Source of the DNA: Ceratobasidium sp. AG-K
Lineage: Eukaryota > Basidiomycota > Agaricomycetes > Cantharellales > Ceratobasidiaceae
DNA length: 64,000 nt
Assembly: GCA_037039685.1 (NCBI GenBank)
Contig: JAWNGF010000002.1
Location: 2,852,001 to 2,916,000 of the forward strand
Reading direction: 5' to 3'
Made by a program: the position numbers and the translations under genes. Below the pieces are notes generated by a model that was given only the letters and a program-made list of their open reading frames with translations, made no database searches and was not told the origin of the DNA. Positions 44,072 to 54,483 of the stretch are shown here, in pieces (positions within the stretch are counted from its first letter, which is position 1; the number at the start of each line of letters is the position of its first letter).

Positions 44072-47000
44072 CTAAGGGCCTGGCGCAATGGGGTGGAGTT
44101 TGTGAAATTTATCAACCAGTTCAGGAGCGTTCTTGAGATCTTCCTTTGATTGCCAAGAGTTGTCTGCATGAGAGTATCCTTTCCACTTGACGTAATAGTG
44201 GAGTTGACGGCGGATTTTCTTGGAATTAAGGATCTCTTCGACTTCCCACTCTACTTCTCCTTCTTGTGTGACAATAGGGAGTGGTTGAGCGGGTTCGCGG
44301 CCGTGGGGATCAGAGTGGAATTTCTTGAGCAGCATGACGTGGAAGACAGGATGAATCTTCATTGATTTTGGTAATTCCAGTCTAAAGGCATGAGTCCATA
44401 CTTTTTCCATTACTTTGTAAGGGCCTAAAACTTTGTGGGAGAGTTTTACTGAGGGTCTGTCTGTGGAAATGTTCTGATGATTAAGCCAGACTTTATCTCC
44501 CAGGTTTATCTCTTCTGGTTCTTTGGCTCCTTTATCAAAGTAGTGTTTATAGGACTGATTTGCTAGAATGAGGGCGGCTTTGACTTCGTCGTATCCTTTC
44601 AACAGGAATTCCGCATGGGCATCAGCTTCAGGAACAGTATAGTCTCATTCTTCCCCGATGTTCATTCTAGGGTTGAAACCCTGGCAGATTTGGAAAGGGG
44701 TTTTGCCAGTGGATGCTTGGATTCCATTGTTGTAAGCAAATTCTGCCATAGGGAGCAGGGCCACCCAGTCGTTTTGCCTATGGTTGACAAAAGCCCTGAT
44801 AAAGATTTCAACGACTTGGTTTGCCCGTTCTGACTGTCCGTCTGTCCTTGGATGGTAGGCTGTGCTGAAGGTAGGTTTTACATCCAACCGTTTGTACAGA
44901 TGCCTAATGAACTTTGAGTTGAAAGTGGATCCTCTATCCGAGACGGTTGCTTTTGGGGTGCCGTGAAGTTTCCAAATGTTTGCAACAAAGATATTGGCTA
45001 TGTCTACTGCTGTGGCCGTTGATTTGCAAGCCAGATAGTGTGCCATCTTGGAGAACCGATCTACCACTGTCAAGATTGCGTCATATCCTTCTGATTCTGG
45101 GAGCCCTACAATCATGTTGTAGGAGATCTCTTCCCAAGGTCTCTCAGGAATATGTAAAGGACGCAGTAGTCCTGTGGGGAGTTGGTTCGATGGTTTAACT
45201 CGAATGCATGTTTCGCAGTGTGACACATAAGAGTTGACAAATTTCTTCATGGTTGGCCAGTAGTAAGTTCTTGAGACCAATTCCAATGTTCTTGCTTGTC
45301 CAGGATGCCCAGCTGTAATATTGTCATGGCGCAATTCCAATATCAGGTTTCTGACGGTTTCATCCTTGGGGACAAAGATCTTTCCTTTGAACATTAGGAG
45401 TCCTTCTCTGTATTCCCAATCTTTGACGTTTTCTCCGTTTCTCAGCTTATTGTGGGCTTCCTCTAATCTGGGATCTTTGAGGATTGCTTCTCTGATTAGA
45501 TCGTTAATCTCCTGGTCAGGGGTAATAGCCAAAATAAAAATGTCTGGTTTGAGGAGAACTTGGTTCTCTACCCCCCCCAAAGGTTCTAGGTCATATCGCC
45601 TCGAGAGAATGTCTGCTTTTTTGTTTTGGTTTCCTGGCCTGTACAAGATTTGGAAGTTGAAGTCCACCAAGAAATTCATCCAGCGGATTTGGCGTTGGTT
45701 CAATTGTTTGGATGATGAGAAGTATTCCAAATTTTTGTGATCTGTTATCACTTGAATGGCTTTTTCTGTGCCTTGAAGTAAGTGCCGCCATTCTTTGAAG
45801 GCTCTGATGATTGCCAATAGTTCTTTGTCGAAAATGTCGTAGTTTCATTCAGCTGGATTTAGTGATTTAGAAAGAAAAGCTACAGGGTGTAATTTCCCTT
45901 CTTCATCCTTCTGAGATAAAACTGCTCCTGTGGCAAATCCCGATGCATCTGTCTCGAGGAAAAATTCCTTATTTTGATCGGGCTGCATCATTACAGGTGC
46001 CACCTTAAGAGCTTCTTTTAGTGCATTCATGGCCTCTTGTTCTTTGTTTGTCCACTGCCACTTTTGATCCTTCTTAAGTAGGTTATATAGAGGTCTGGCT
46101 TTGCCGGCAAAGTCTTGAATGAATCTTCGATAGAAATTGACGAATCCCAGGAACTCTTGAACTTGTTTGACATTCTTGGGTGCTTTCCAATTCATAGCCG
46201 CTGTGACCTTTTCCTGATCCATTTCGATTCCTTTATTGGAAATGACCAATCCTACCCAGTCCAGTTTGGTTTGGTGGAACTTGCATTTCCTCAATTTTGC
46301 AATCAACTTGTGTTCCCTTAGTCTTCTTAGCACCTCTTTCACGTGTCCTGGATGTTCTTCGACTCATTTGGAAAAAACGAAGATATCATCAATGTATACA
46401 AGTACAAAAACCCCCATAATGTCCCTGAATATAGAGTTCATTAGGGATTGGCAGCTTGATGGAGCGTTTTTGAGACCGAAGGGCATGACTTTCCATTCAT
46501 ACATGCCGTATTGAGTTTTGAATGCTGTTTTCCATTCATGGCCTGCTGCTATTCGGGTTTGATGGAATCCCTGCACCAAGTCTAGAGTGGTGCCAATGAC
46601 AAATCCTTCCAGGGCCCTTAACCATTGGTCCAGTAGAGGTATTCCACTTGCGTTGAATTTGCATAGTGAATTCACATATCTGTAGTCAACGCAAAAGCGT
46701 AACTCTGGGTTGTTTGGATCTTCTGAATGTGGTTTTTTGACAAATACAACCGGGGAAGCCAAAGGAGACTTAGAAATCTGAATGTGTCCCCTTCGGATAA
46801 GGGTTTCTAGTACTTTCTTCATTTCTTTGTCTTCAGCTGGGGATGTTTTGTAAATAGGGCCGTGCTTTAGTTTAGCTTCTGGTAGGAGGTCGAGCGTAAT
46901 GTCAGTTGGCCTGTGAGGTGGGAGTTCTTCTAATCTGGACTCGTCGAATACATCTGCGAACTCTTTGTATTCCTCTGGTAATGTAGTTTCGGCTGCGATT

Positions 47001-47242
47001 TGGAGTGTAGATGGGATTTCTAGGCAGTTTTTTGAGCAGAATTCGCTTGTGTATGCAATTGTCCTATTTTTCCAATTAATTTGTGGGTTATGTTTCTTGA
47101 GCCATGACATCCCGAGTACGATGGGGTGTCTTCCAATGTTTGTGACATGACATTCTACTTTGCTGGAATGTGTTCCCATGACAAGTTTAAATTTGGTATA
47201 GTGGGTGACTTTTCCAGACGAAACTTCTCGCCCGTCTATCAC
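44072..47242 (-). pseudogene. C1 pol, from protease end to C-terminus, broken
   Basis: Sense reading from DGREVSSGKVTHYTKF (47242) through reverse transcriptase (VYIDDIFVFSK), RNase H (ETDASGFATGAVL), integrase (CETCIRVKPSNQLP, DRFSKMAHY, SDRGSTFNSKFI) and a C-terminal chromodomain-like region (VEEILNSKKIRRQLHYYVKW). Stops: TGA near 46364 where C2 has CGA, TGA at 45845-45847 (shared with C2), TGA near 44645 where C2 has TCA. Inactive. Confidence 0.87.
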
Positions 47243-47655
47243 TGTCCCGACTTGGGTCAATTAGGTATATGAAAGTTAAGGGGTTCGACTTGGAGAAGTC
47301 TTAGAACCCAAGGAGTAGCGATAGTTAAGAGGATTGATTTAGCAAGTCCTAGTGGAGAAGAGGTCAAGCCTTGTCATTAACCGGCTTGACCTCTGGGTTT
47401 ATATACATGAGGGATCAGTGCCACGTCATCATCTATCAGTGTGGGAAAGCCGAGTACAACCGATGATAAGCGAGATAAGAGATATGACTCGACATTCTGG
47501 AAGTTCCGGAAGCAACACCAATATCAAATGGAAAGACAAATACATCACATGATACAAGTTAAGCGCCAGAGGACATTTGTACCAAAAAAGGAAAGTGTTC
47601 GGAAAAAAAGATATAAAATCAGAATAAAATGTCTGAGCTTAGTCAGCTCATGACA
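47243..47655 (-). repeat. C2 3' LTR
   Basis: 413 bases, same family as 43648-44061; followed by the purine tract complement ttaccccctcc. Confidence 0.93.
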
Positions 47656-47665
47656 TTACCCCCTC

Positions 47666-50600
47666 CTAAGGGCCTGGCGCGGTGGGGTGGAGTTTGTGAA
47701 ATTTATCAACCAGTTCAGGAGCGTTCTTGAGATCTTCCTTTGATTGCCAAGAGTTGTCTGCATGAGAGTATCCTTTCCACTTGACGTAATAGTGGAGTTG
47801 ACGGCGGATTTTCTTGGAATTAAGGATCTCTTCGACTTCCCACTCTTCTTCTCCTTCTTGTGTGACAATAGGGGGTGGTTGAGCGGGTTCGCGGCCGTGG
47901 GGATCAGAGTGGAATTTCTTGAGCAGCATGACATGGAAGACAGGATGAATCTTCATTGATTTTGGTAATTCCAGTCTAAAGGCGTGAGTCCCTACTTTTT
48001 CCATTACTTTGTAAGGGCCTAAAACTTTGTGGGAGAGTTTTACTGAGGGTCTGTCTGTAGAAATGTTCTGATGATTAAGCCAGACTTTATCTCCCGGGTT
48101 TATCTCTTCTGGTTCTTTGGCTCCTTTATCAAAGTAGTGTTTGTAGGACTGATTTGCTAGAATGAGGGCGGCTTTGACTTCGTCGTATCCTTTCAACAGG
48201 AATTCCGCATGGGCATCAGCTTCAGGAACAGTATAATCTGATTCTTCCCCGATGTTCATTCTAGGGTTGAAACCCTGGCAGATCTGGAAAGGGGTTTTGC
48301 CAGTAGATGCTTGGATTCCATTGTTGTAAGCAAATTCTGCCATAGGGAGCAGGGCCACCCAGTCGTTTTGCCTATGGTTGACAAAGGCTCTGATAAAGAT
48401 TTCAACAACTTGGTTTGCCCGTTCTGACTGTCCGTCTATCCTTGGATGGTAGGCTGTGCTGAAGGTGGGTTTTACATCCAACCGTTTGTACAGATGCCTA
48501 ATGAACTTTGAGTTGAAAGTGGATCCTCTATCCGAGACTGTTGCTTTTGGGGTGCCGTGAAGTTTCCAAATGTTTGCGACGAAGATATTGGCTATGTCTA
48601 CTGCCGTGGCCGTTGATTTGCAAGGGAGGTAGTGTGCCATCTTGGAGAACCGATCTACCACTGTCAAGATTGCGTCATATCCTTCTGATTCTGGGAGCCC
48701 CACAATCATGTCATAGGAGATCTCTTCCCAAGGTCTATCAGGAATATGTAAAGGACGCAGTAGTCCTGTGGGGAGTTGGTTTGATGGTTTAACTCGAATG
48801 CATGTTTCGCAGTGTGACACGTAAGAGTTGACAAATTTCTTCATGGTTGGCCAGTAGTAAGTTCTTGAGACCAATTCCAATGTTCTTGCTTGTCCAGGAT
48901 GCCCAGCTGTAATATTGTCATGGCGCGATTCCAATATCAGGTTTCTGACGGTTTCATCCTTGGGGACGAAGATCTTTCCTTTGAATATTAGGAGTCCTTC
49001 TCTGTATTCCCAATCCTTGACTTTTTCTCCATTTCTCAGCTTATTGTGGGCTTCCTCTAATCTGGGATCTTCGAGGATTGCTTCTCTGATTAGATTGTTA
49101 ATCTCCTGGTCAGGGGTAATAGCCGAAATAAAAATGTCTGGTTTGAGGAGAACTTGGTTCTCTACTCCCCCCAAAGGTTCTAGGTCATATCGCCTTGAGA
49201 GAATGTCTGCTTTTTTGTTTTGGTTTCCTGGCCTATACAAGATTTGGAAGTTGAAGTCCACCAAGAAATTCATCCAGCGGATTTGGCGTTGGTTCAATTG
49301 TTTGGATGATGAGAAGTATTCCAAATTTTTGTGATCTGTTATCACTTGAATGGCTTTTTCTGTGCCCTGAAGTAAGTGCCGCCATTCCTTGAAGGCCCTA
49401 ATGATTGCCAAAAGTTCTTCGTCGAAAATGTCGTAGTTTCATTCAGCTGGATTTAGTGATTTAGAAAGAAAAGCTACAGGATGTAATTTCCCTTCTTCAT
49501 CCTTCTGAGATAAAACTGCTCCTGTGGCAAATCCCGACGCATCTGTCTCAAGGAAAAATTCCTTATTTTGATCGGGCTGCATCATTACAGGTGCCACCTT
49601 AAGAGCTTCTTTTAGTGCATTCATGGCTTCTTGTTCTTTGCTTGTCCACTGCCACTTTTGATCCTTCTTGAGTAGGTTATATAGAGGTCTGGCTTTGCCA
49701 GCGAAGTCTTGAATGAATCTTTGATAGAAATTGACAAACCCTAGGAACTCTTGAACTTGTTTGACATTCTTGGGTGCTTTCCAATTCATAGCCGCCGTGA
49801 CCTTTTCCTGATCTGTTTCGATTCCTTTATTGGAAATGACCAGTCCTACCCAGTCCAGTTTGGTTTGGTGGAACTTGCATTTCCTCAATTTTGCAATCAA
49901 TTTGTGTTCCCTTAGTCTTCTTAGCACCTCTTTCACGTGTCCTGGATGATCTTTGACTCGTTTGGAAAAAACAAAGATATCATCAATGTATACGAGTACG
50001 AAAACCCCCATAATGTCCCTGAATATAGAGTTCATTAGGGACTGGAAGCTTGATGGAGCGTTTTTGAGACCAAAGGGCATGACTTTCCATTCATACATGC
50101 CGTATTGAGTTTTGAATGCTGTTTTCCATTCATGGCCTGCTGCTATTTGGGTTTGATGGAATCCCTGTGCCAAGTCTAGAGTGGCGCCAATGACGAATCC
50201 TTCTAGGGCCCTTAACCATTGGTCCAGTAGTGGTATTCCGCTTGCGTTGAATTTGCATAGTGAATTCACATATCTGTAGTCAACGCAAAAGCGTAACTCT
50301 GGGTTGTTTGGATCTTCTGGATGTGGTTTTTTGACAAATAGAACGGGTGAAGCCAAAGGAGACTTAGAAATCTGGATGTGTCCCCTTCGGATAAGGGTTT
50401 CTAGTACTTTTTTCATTTCTCTGTCTTCAGCTGGGGATGTTTTGTAAATAGGGCCGTGCTTTAGTTTAGCTTCTGGTAGGAGGTCGAGCGTAATGTCAGT
50501 TGGCCGGTGAGGTGGGAGTTCCTGTAATCTGGACTCGTCGAATACATCTGCGAATTCTTTGTATTCCTCTGGTAATGTAGTTTCGGCTGCAATTTGGAGT

Positions 50601-51127
50601 GTAGATGGGATTTCTAGGCAATTTTTTGAGCAGAATTCGCTTGTGTATGCAATTGTCCTATTTTTCCAATTAATTTGTGGGTTATGTTTCTTGAGCCATG
50701 ACATCCCGAGTACGATGGGGTGTCTTCCAATGTTTGTGACATGACATTCTACTTTGCTGGAATGTGTTCCCATGACAAGTTTAAATTTGGTATAGTGGGT
50801 GACTTTTCCAGACGAAACTTCTCGCCCGTCTATAACTCGCAGAGTCTTTGGTTTTTCGTGTTGAAAAAGGGGAAGGTTTGCCTCTTTTGCTAGGGAAGGG
50901 TTGATGAAACAGGAGGTTGCGCCGCAATCAAGGAGTGCTTGTCCAGAGAATTTTTTTGATCTGTTAACTGACTTAGAATTAGGAGCCGTAGCTAGTGGAT
51001 GAGCGGTGAAATCAAGGTATAATTGGTTTTCATTTGATATTGACATGATTTCTAGTTCATCCATATTACTAGCTAATATATCACCGAGTACTTGGCTCCT
51101 TAATAAGCCTCGGTGACGTCTTTTCCC
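47666..51127 (-). pseudogene. C2 pol, complete but for one TGA
   Basis: Read in the -1 frame from the heptamer at 51121-51127, about 1154 codons. Protease has DCGA (ALLDCGATSCFI) in place of the usual DSGA. Reverse transcriptase VYIDDIFVFSK; RNase H ETDASGFATGAVL; then TGA at 49439-49441 (NPAE*NYDIF); integrase zinc site (RHDNITAGHPGQARTLELV ... CETCIRVK), core DRFSKMAHY, SDRGSTFNSKFI, DGQSERANQ; C-terminal chromodomain-like segment EEWEVEEILNSKKIRRQLHY, KWKGYSHADNSW. The same TGA is in C1, so it may predate both insertions or be read through. Confidence 0.88.
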
Positions 51128-52452
51128 GATTCGATGTCTGAAGAGATTTCTTCAATCTGAGCTTCGAACCCTGAGGCTGTATTCTTGGAAGGACAGACTC
51201 TTGCTGAGTGTCCCTTGCCGCCGCAGGTGAAGCAAATCATTGGTCCCTTTCCTTTTCCATCAAGATCCATTGCATTAGGGTCTTTAGCAGGAGTGGACGA
51301 TTTGGGTGTTTGAATGATAGGAGCGTTGAAGGTGCTGGTTCGGGTGTCTTTTTGAATCGCTCCAAAAGGGACATTTCCTTTTGTTCCATCGTCCCAGGAG
51401 ATCTGTGGAACTGGACGGCCCTTGGCGTTTCTGGTAATGCTTGAGATTTTGCCGTATTGCACCCCCCCTGTAGGTTTTGACATAAAGACACGGTCGTTTA
51501 CGTTGAATCTTTGACCTAGTGAGGTGTTTGGAGTGCTCGTGGCTGTCTTGGAAGTAGTTTGTTTCGAAGTGCTGGTTTGTGGGCTTTGCAATTTCTTTGG
51601 TGCATTAATGGCATTCATTGTGGAGTCAATTTCCAGGGCTCTTTCGCGAACTTGGTTGAATGTCCTTGTTGCTTCATGGGGTTTAAAGTTCTGTGACACC
51701 ATGGCCATCTTGATTTCATCTTTAAGACCGTCGTAGAAATCATCACGAAGTACTCGATCAGTGTACCCAAGTACCGATGAATAAGTAACGAAGTCTCGTA
51801 GATAATCTTGGACAGAGTTCTTCTGGATCAATTTCTTGTATAGTTGTCTATATCGGTCAATCTTGTGAACATCGCCAAACCTAGCTGGCATTTCGTTCCA
51901 GAATTCATCCATGTCGTGTAGCCAATTTGTTGCTCCCCTTCTTGCCGTGTCTACATCAATTCCGGGTTGCATCCATACATAGGCAGGCCCCTTGCAATAA
52001 CCCATGATATAAGTGATTTTTTGTTCTGTGGTTGCTTGTGGGGATGTATGATTTATGTACAAAGTACATTGCGACTTAAACTCATCAAATTTATCTACAT
52101 CTCCAGAAAATTCTTCTGGGGGATGCATTTTGAGTTTGTATCCTGGGGTGGTCGTTGACGCAGTGGTGGAGGGTGTTGCACCTAGGTTTGCAAGTGACTG
52201 AGACACCGCATTCATTAATTGGTGAAGGGGTGCAATTTGTGCAGTTTGATTTTGCATTGCAAGGATATCTGCAACGTTATTGTCGATTCCCTGTTCTAGG
52301 GTAGAGGTGATACCATTTAAGGCATTAATATGACCGTTAATTTTTTGCACTTCGTCTATTAAGGCATTGATTGCATGTGCAACTACATCGGGTCCGGATG
52401 TTGCTGAAATTTGGGTAAATCCCCCTTGACTAGGTGATGGGGCTCTCGACAT
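51100..52452 (-). CDS. C2 gag
   Basis: 450 residues, intact: MSRAPSPSQGGFTQIS start, coiled-coil-like VQKINGHINALNGITSTLEQ, capsid-like middle (DEFKSQCTLYINH, YLRDFVTYSSVLGY) and zinc knuckle CFTCGGKGHSARVC, ending ESGKDVTEAY. The slip heptamer GGGAAAA (51127-51121) lies in ESGK, as in family A. The C1 copy (54456-55808) has the same length. Confidence 0.92.
   Translation of the reverse strand: MSRAPSPSQGGFTQISATSGPDVVAHAINALIDEVQKINGHINALNGITSTLEQGIDNNVADILAMQNQTAQIAPLHQLMNAVSQSLANLGATPSTTASTTTPGYKLKMHPPEEFSGDVDKFDEFKSQCTLYINHTSPQATTEQKITYIMGYCKGPAYVWMQPGIDVDTARRGATNWLHDMDEFWNEMPARFGDVHKIDRYRQLYKKLIQKNSVQDYLRDFVTYSSVLGYTDRVLRDDFYDGLKDEIKMAMVSQNFKPHEATRTFNQVRERALEIDSTMNAINAPKKLQSPQTSTSKQTTSKTATSTPNTSLGQRFNVNDRVFMSKPTGGVQYGKISSITRNAKGRPVPQISWDDGTKGNVPFGAIQKDTRTSTFNAPIIQTPKSSTPAKDPNAMDLDGKGKGPMICFTCGGKGHSARVCPSKNTASGFEAQIEEISSDIESGKDVTEAY
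51121..51127 (-). promoter_or_regulatory. C2 putative -1 frameshift heptamer GGGAAAA
   Basis: Sense tcG GGA AAA gac, inside gag, 27 bases before the end of its frame. The -1 frame (GKRRHRGLLRSQVLGDIL) is open into pol. Same in C1 at 54477-54483. Confidence 0.65.
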
Positions 52453-52476
52453 ATTGGAGCGGGGAAAACGGTAGAT

Positions 52477-52728
52477 TTATTGGGATCCCAGGCCGTACAA
52501 AATATCACGGATTCTTCTTCGAACCCTTCTGTCTTTAATAATGCGCAAACTTCTCAAAAATACCAATTCAAGATTTTCGTCTTCCAAGAACAACGCGTTG
52601 ATTACTCCTAGTTCGTCGTACTGTTCGTATATGTAGTTACGATGAACGTCTTCAATAAAGAGTTTTAGGGACTCTAGTCTAAGCTGTTCCCTGTGTTGTT
52701 CCTGTGTGAGTCGAGGTCTTGGTCCCAC
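52477..52728 (-). CDS. C2 beta ORF upstream of gag
   Basis: 83 codons (MGPRPRLTQEQHREQLRLES ...), basic at its end (RRVRRRIRDIL). Overlaps the end of alpha in the -1 frame and lies in the same frame as gag, from which one TAA and 24 bases separate it. Conserved in C1 (55833-56084). No known domain. It may be translated only as the tail of alpha after a -1 shift. Confidence 0.6.
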   Translation of the reverse strand: MGPRPRLTQEQHREQLRLESLKLFIEDVHRNYIYEQYDELGVINALFLEDENLELVFLRSLRIIKDRRVRRRIRDILYGLGSQ

Positions 52729-53288
52729 TGAAAAGGGTTGGGTGCGATGGTATTAAGGTGATTTAGAAGGCGGTAATCCTGGTTAATAGGAATACGCACT
52801 TCTGCTGCGAGATGACAGTATTTGCCCTTGATTTTGTCTTTAAGGGTTTCGATAGTGCGCCACTGACGTTTGTTGTTGTTGATGAGGTTTTCGACCTTTC
52901 GGGTGTGTTTTTCTTGGATTTTAATAAGTTGGTCGCAATTTTTGATCAAGACGCGGGTTTGTTCTTGCAAGCGCTTGACTTCGATATTGGTGTCGGCTAG
53001 ATTTATACTTTGGACGCGGTCTTGATCGGCTTGTTGCTTGTTTGTGTTATCGAGGTTTATTTTGATGAACTCGAGCCATAAATGAAGGGCTTGGTAATTG
53101 GCTTCAAGTTGATTGTGATTTTCGTCGTTTCTGGTACGTTCGACCCTTAAATCCTCTGCTTGTTCGACTTGATCTTCTTCTAGTACTTCAATTCGACTGT
53201 TTAATTCGTTGACTTTGGTGTCTAGATCAAGTACGAAATCCTTTAGTCTAAAGACTGCTTCGCAGAGGCTAAAAAATGCGGGGAACAC
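52674..53288 (-). CDS. C2 alpha ORF upstream of gag, coiled coil
   Basis: 204 residues from MFPAFFSLCEAVFRLKDFVL, then heptad-rich, highly charged sequence (DLDTKVNELNSRIEVLEEDQ, NIEVKRLQEQTRVL, KHTRKVENLINNNKRQWRTI) predicting a long coiled coil. It sits between the leader and gag, a place where Ty3/gypsy elements normally have no gene. In the C1 copy (56030-56644) it is the same length with some amino acid changes. At its end the sense sequence aaC CCT TTT cag fits a -1 slip heptamer leading into beta. Function unknown; a structural partner of Gag is a guess. Confidence 0.7.
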   Translation of the reverse strand: MFPAFFSLCEAVFRLKDFVLDLDTKVNELNSRIEVLEEDQVEQAEDLRVERTRNDENHNQLEANYQALHLWLEFIKINLDNTNKQQADQDRVQSINLADTNIEVKRLQEQTRVLIKNCDQLIKIQEKHTRKVENLINNNKRQWRTIETLKDKIKGKYCHLAAEVRIPINQDYRLLNHLNTIAPNPFQWDQDLDSHRNNTGNSLD

Positions 53289-53760
53289 TTTTAAGGTTAA
53301 TTAGTTAGTTACTAATTAGTTCCTTTTTAGTGCGTACTGATGGAAACGACAAGTTGATGTGGTTCTTGATGGATGAGAGTGTTAACTTGGGTGGTGCTCC
53401 GACCACTTTCCAGTTTTGCTTGAGAGGATCTGGCTTCCTCAAGATGTTGATTTGGATGTGAAGGGTGCTAGACGCTAAGCTTTTGCTTTATATACTCCTT
53501 TTCTGATCTTATCAGTTATCAACAGCCTTGGGCGGGCATGATAGCAACAGTGTATAACAGAGTAAGGGTGTATTTAGCTGACTAAAGCTGCTATGACCCA
53601 AAAGAGGATAACGATTGGGTTCACTGACAGCGTATAGCGACGTGGGACTACTGGTCTATATCAAGTATAGCTCTTTGTCCGTTGTACTATGCCCGTTTTC
53701 CCGTGTACGTTATATCTACTTGGTGGAAAAGCAGGAGCTTTTAAGGCTGATGCTTTTTAA

Positions 53761-53772
53761 AAGGCTTGACCT
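53761..53772 (-). promoter_or_regulatory. C2 self-primer binding site
   Basis: Sense aggtcaagcctt after a TT spacer behind the 5' LTR; complement of aaggcttgacct in the LTR. Confidence 0.66.
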
Positions 53773-53774
53773 AA

Positions 53775-54186
53775 TGTCCCGACTTGGGTCTATTAGGTAT
53801 ATAAGGTTAAGGGGTTTGACTTAGACAAGTCTTAGAACCCAAGGAGTAGCGATAGTTAAGAGGAGTGATTTAGCAAGTCCTAGTGGAGAAGAGGTCAAGC
53901 CTTGTCATTAACCGGCTTGACCTCTGGGTTTATATACATGAGGGATCAGTGCCACGTCATCATCTATCAGTGTGGGAAAGCCGAGTACAACCGATGATAA
54001 GCGAGATAAGAGATATGACTCGACATTCTGGAAGTTCCGGAAGCAACACCAATATCAAATGGAAAGACAAATACATCACATGATACAAGTTAAGCGCCAG
54101 AGGACATTTGTACCAAAAAAGGAAAGTGTTCGGAAAAAAAGATATAAAATCAGAATAAAATGTCTGAGCTTAGTCAGCTCATGACA
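53775..54186 (-). repeat. C2 5' LTR
   Basis: 412 bases; differs from the 3' LTR at several sites, including two small indels near its left end. Confidence 0.93.
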
Positions 54187-54483
54187 ATAAATCGCAGAGT
54201 CTTTGGTTTTTCATGTTGGAAAAGGGGAAGGTTTGCCCCTTTTGCTAGGGAAGGGTTGATGAAACAGGAGGTTGCGCCGCAATCAAGGAGTGCTTGTCCA
54301 GAGAATTTTTTTGATTTGTTAACTGACTTAGAATCAGGAGCTGTAGCTAGTGGATGAGCGGTGAAATCAAGGTATAATTGGTTTTCATTTTGATATTGAC
54401 ATGATTTCTAGTTCATCCATATTACTAGCTAATATATCACCGAGTACTTGGCTCCTTAATAAGCCTCGGTGACGTCTTTTCCC
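54187..54483 (-). pseudogene. C1 pol, N-terminal piece (protease start)
   Basis: Sense continuation of C1 from the slip heptamer (54483-54477) to the C2 insertion. Carries the DCGA protease block; an extra T near 54388 compared with C2 shifts the frame. Confidence 0.8.

Larger units (their letters stand above)
47243..54186 (-). mobile_element. C2: family C element inside C1 pol
   Basis: Minus-oriented, 6944 bases. LTRs 47243-47655 (3') and 53775-54186 (5'). It lies in the protease part of C1 pol; left flank atcac and right flank ataaa both differ by one base from ataac, the uninterrupted sequence found inside C2 itself at the same site, so the target duplication is probably ataac with later changes. 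Alpha, beta and gag are open; pol has a single TGA. Confidence 0.9.

Noticed and set aside
53883..54184. Small ORFs repeated at 28638, 43740, 47352, 53883 and 57223 as a conserved gene family
   Set aside because: They lie inside family C LTRs, run through the TATA and hairpin, and repeat only because the LTR repeats. No sign of coding constraint.
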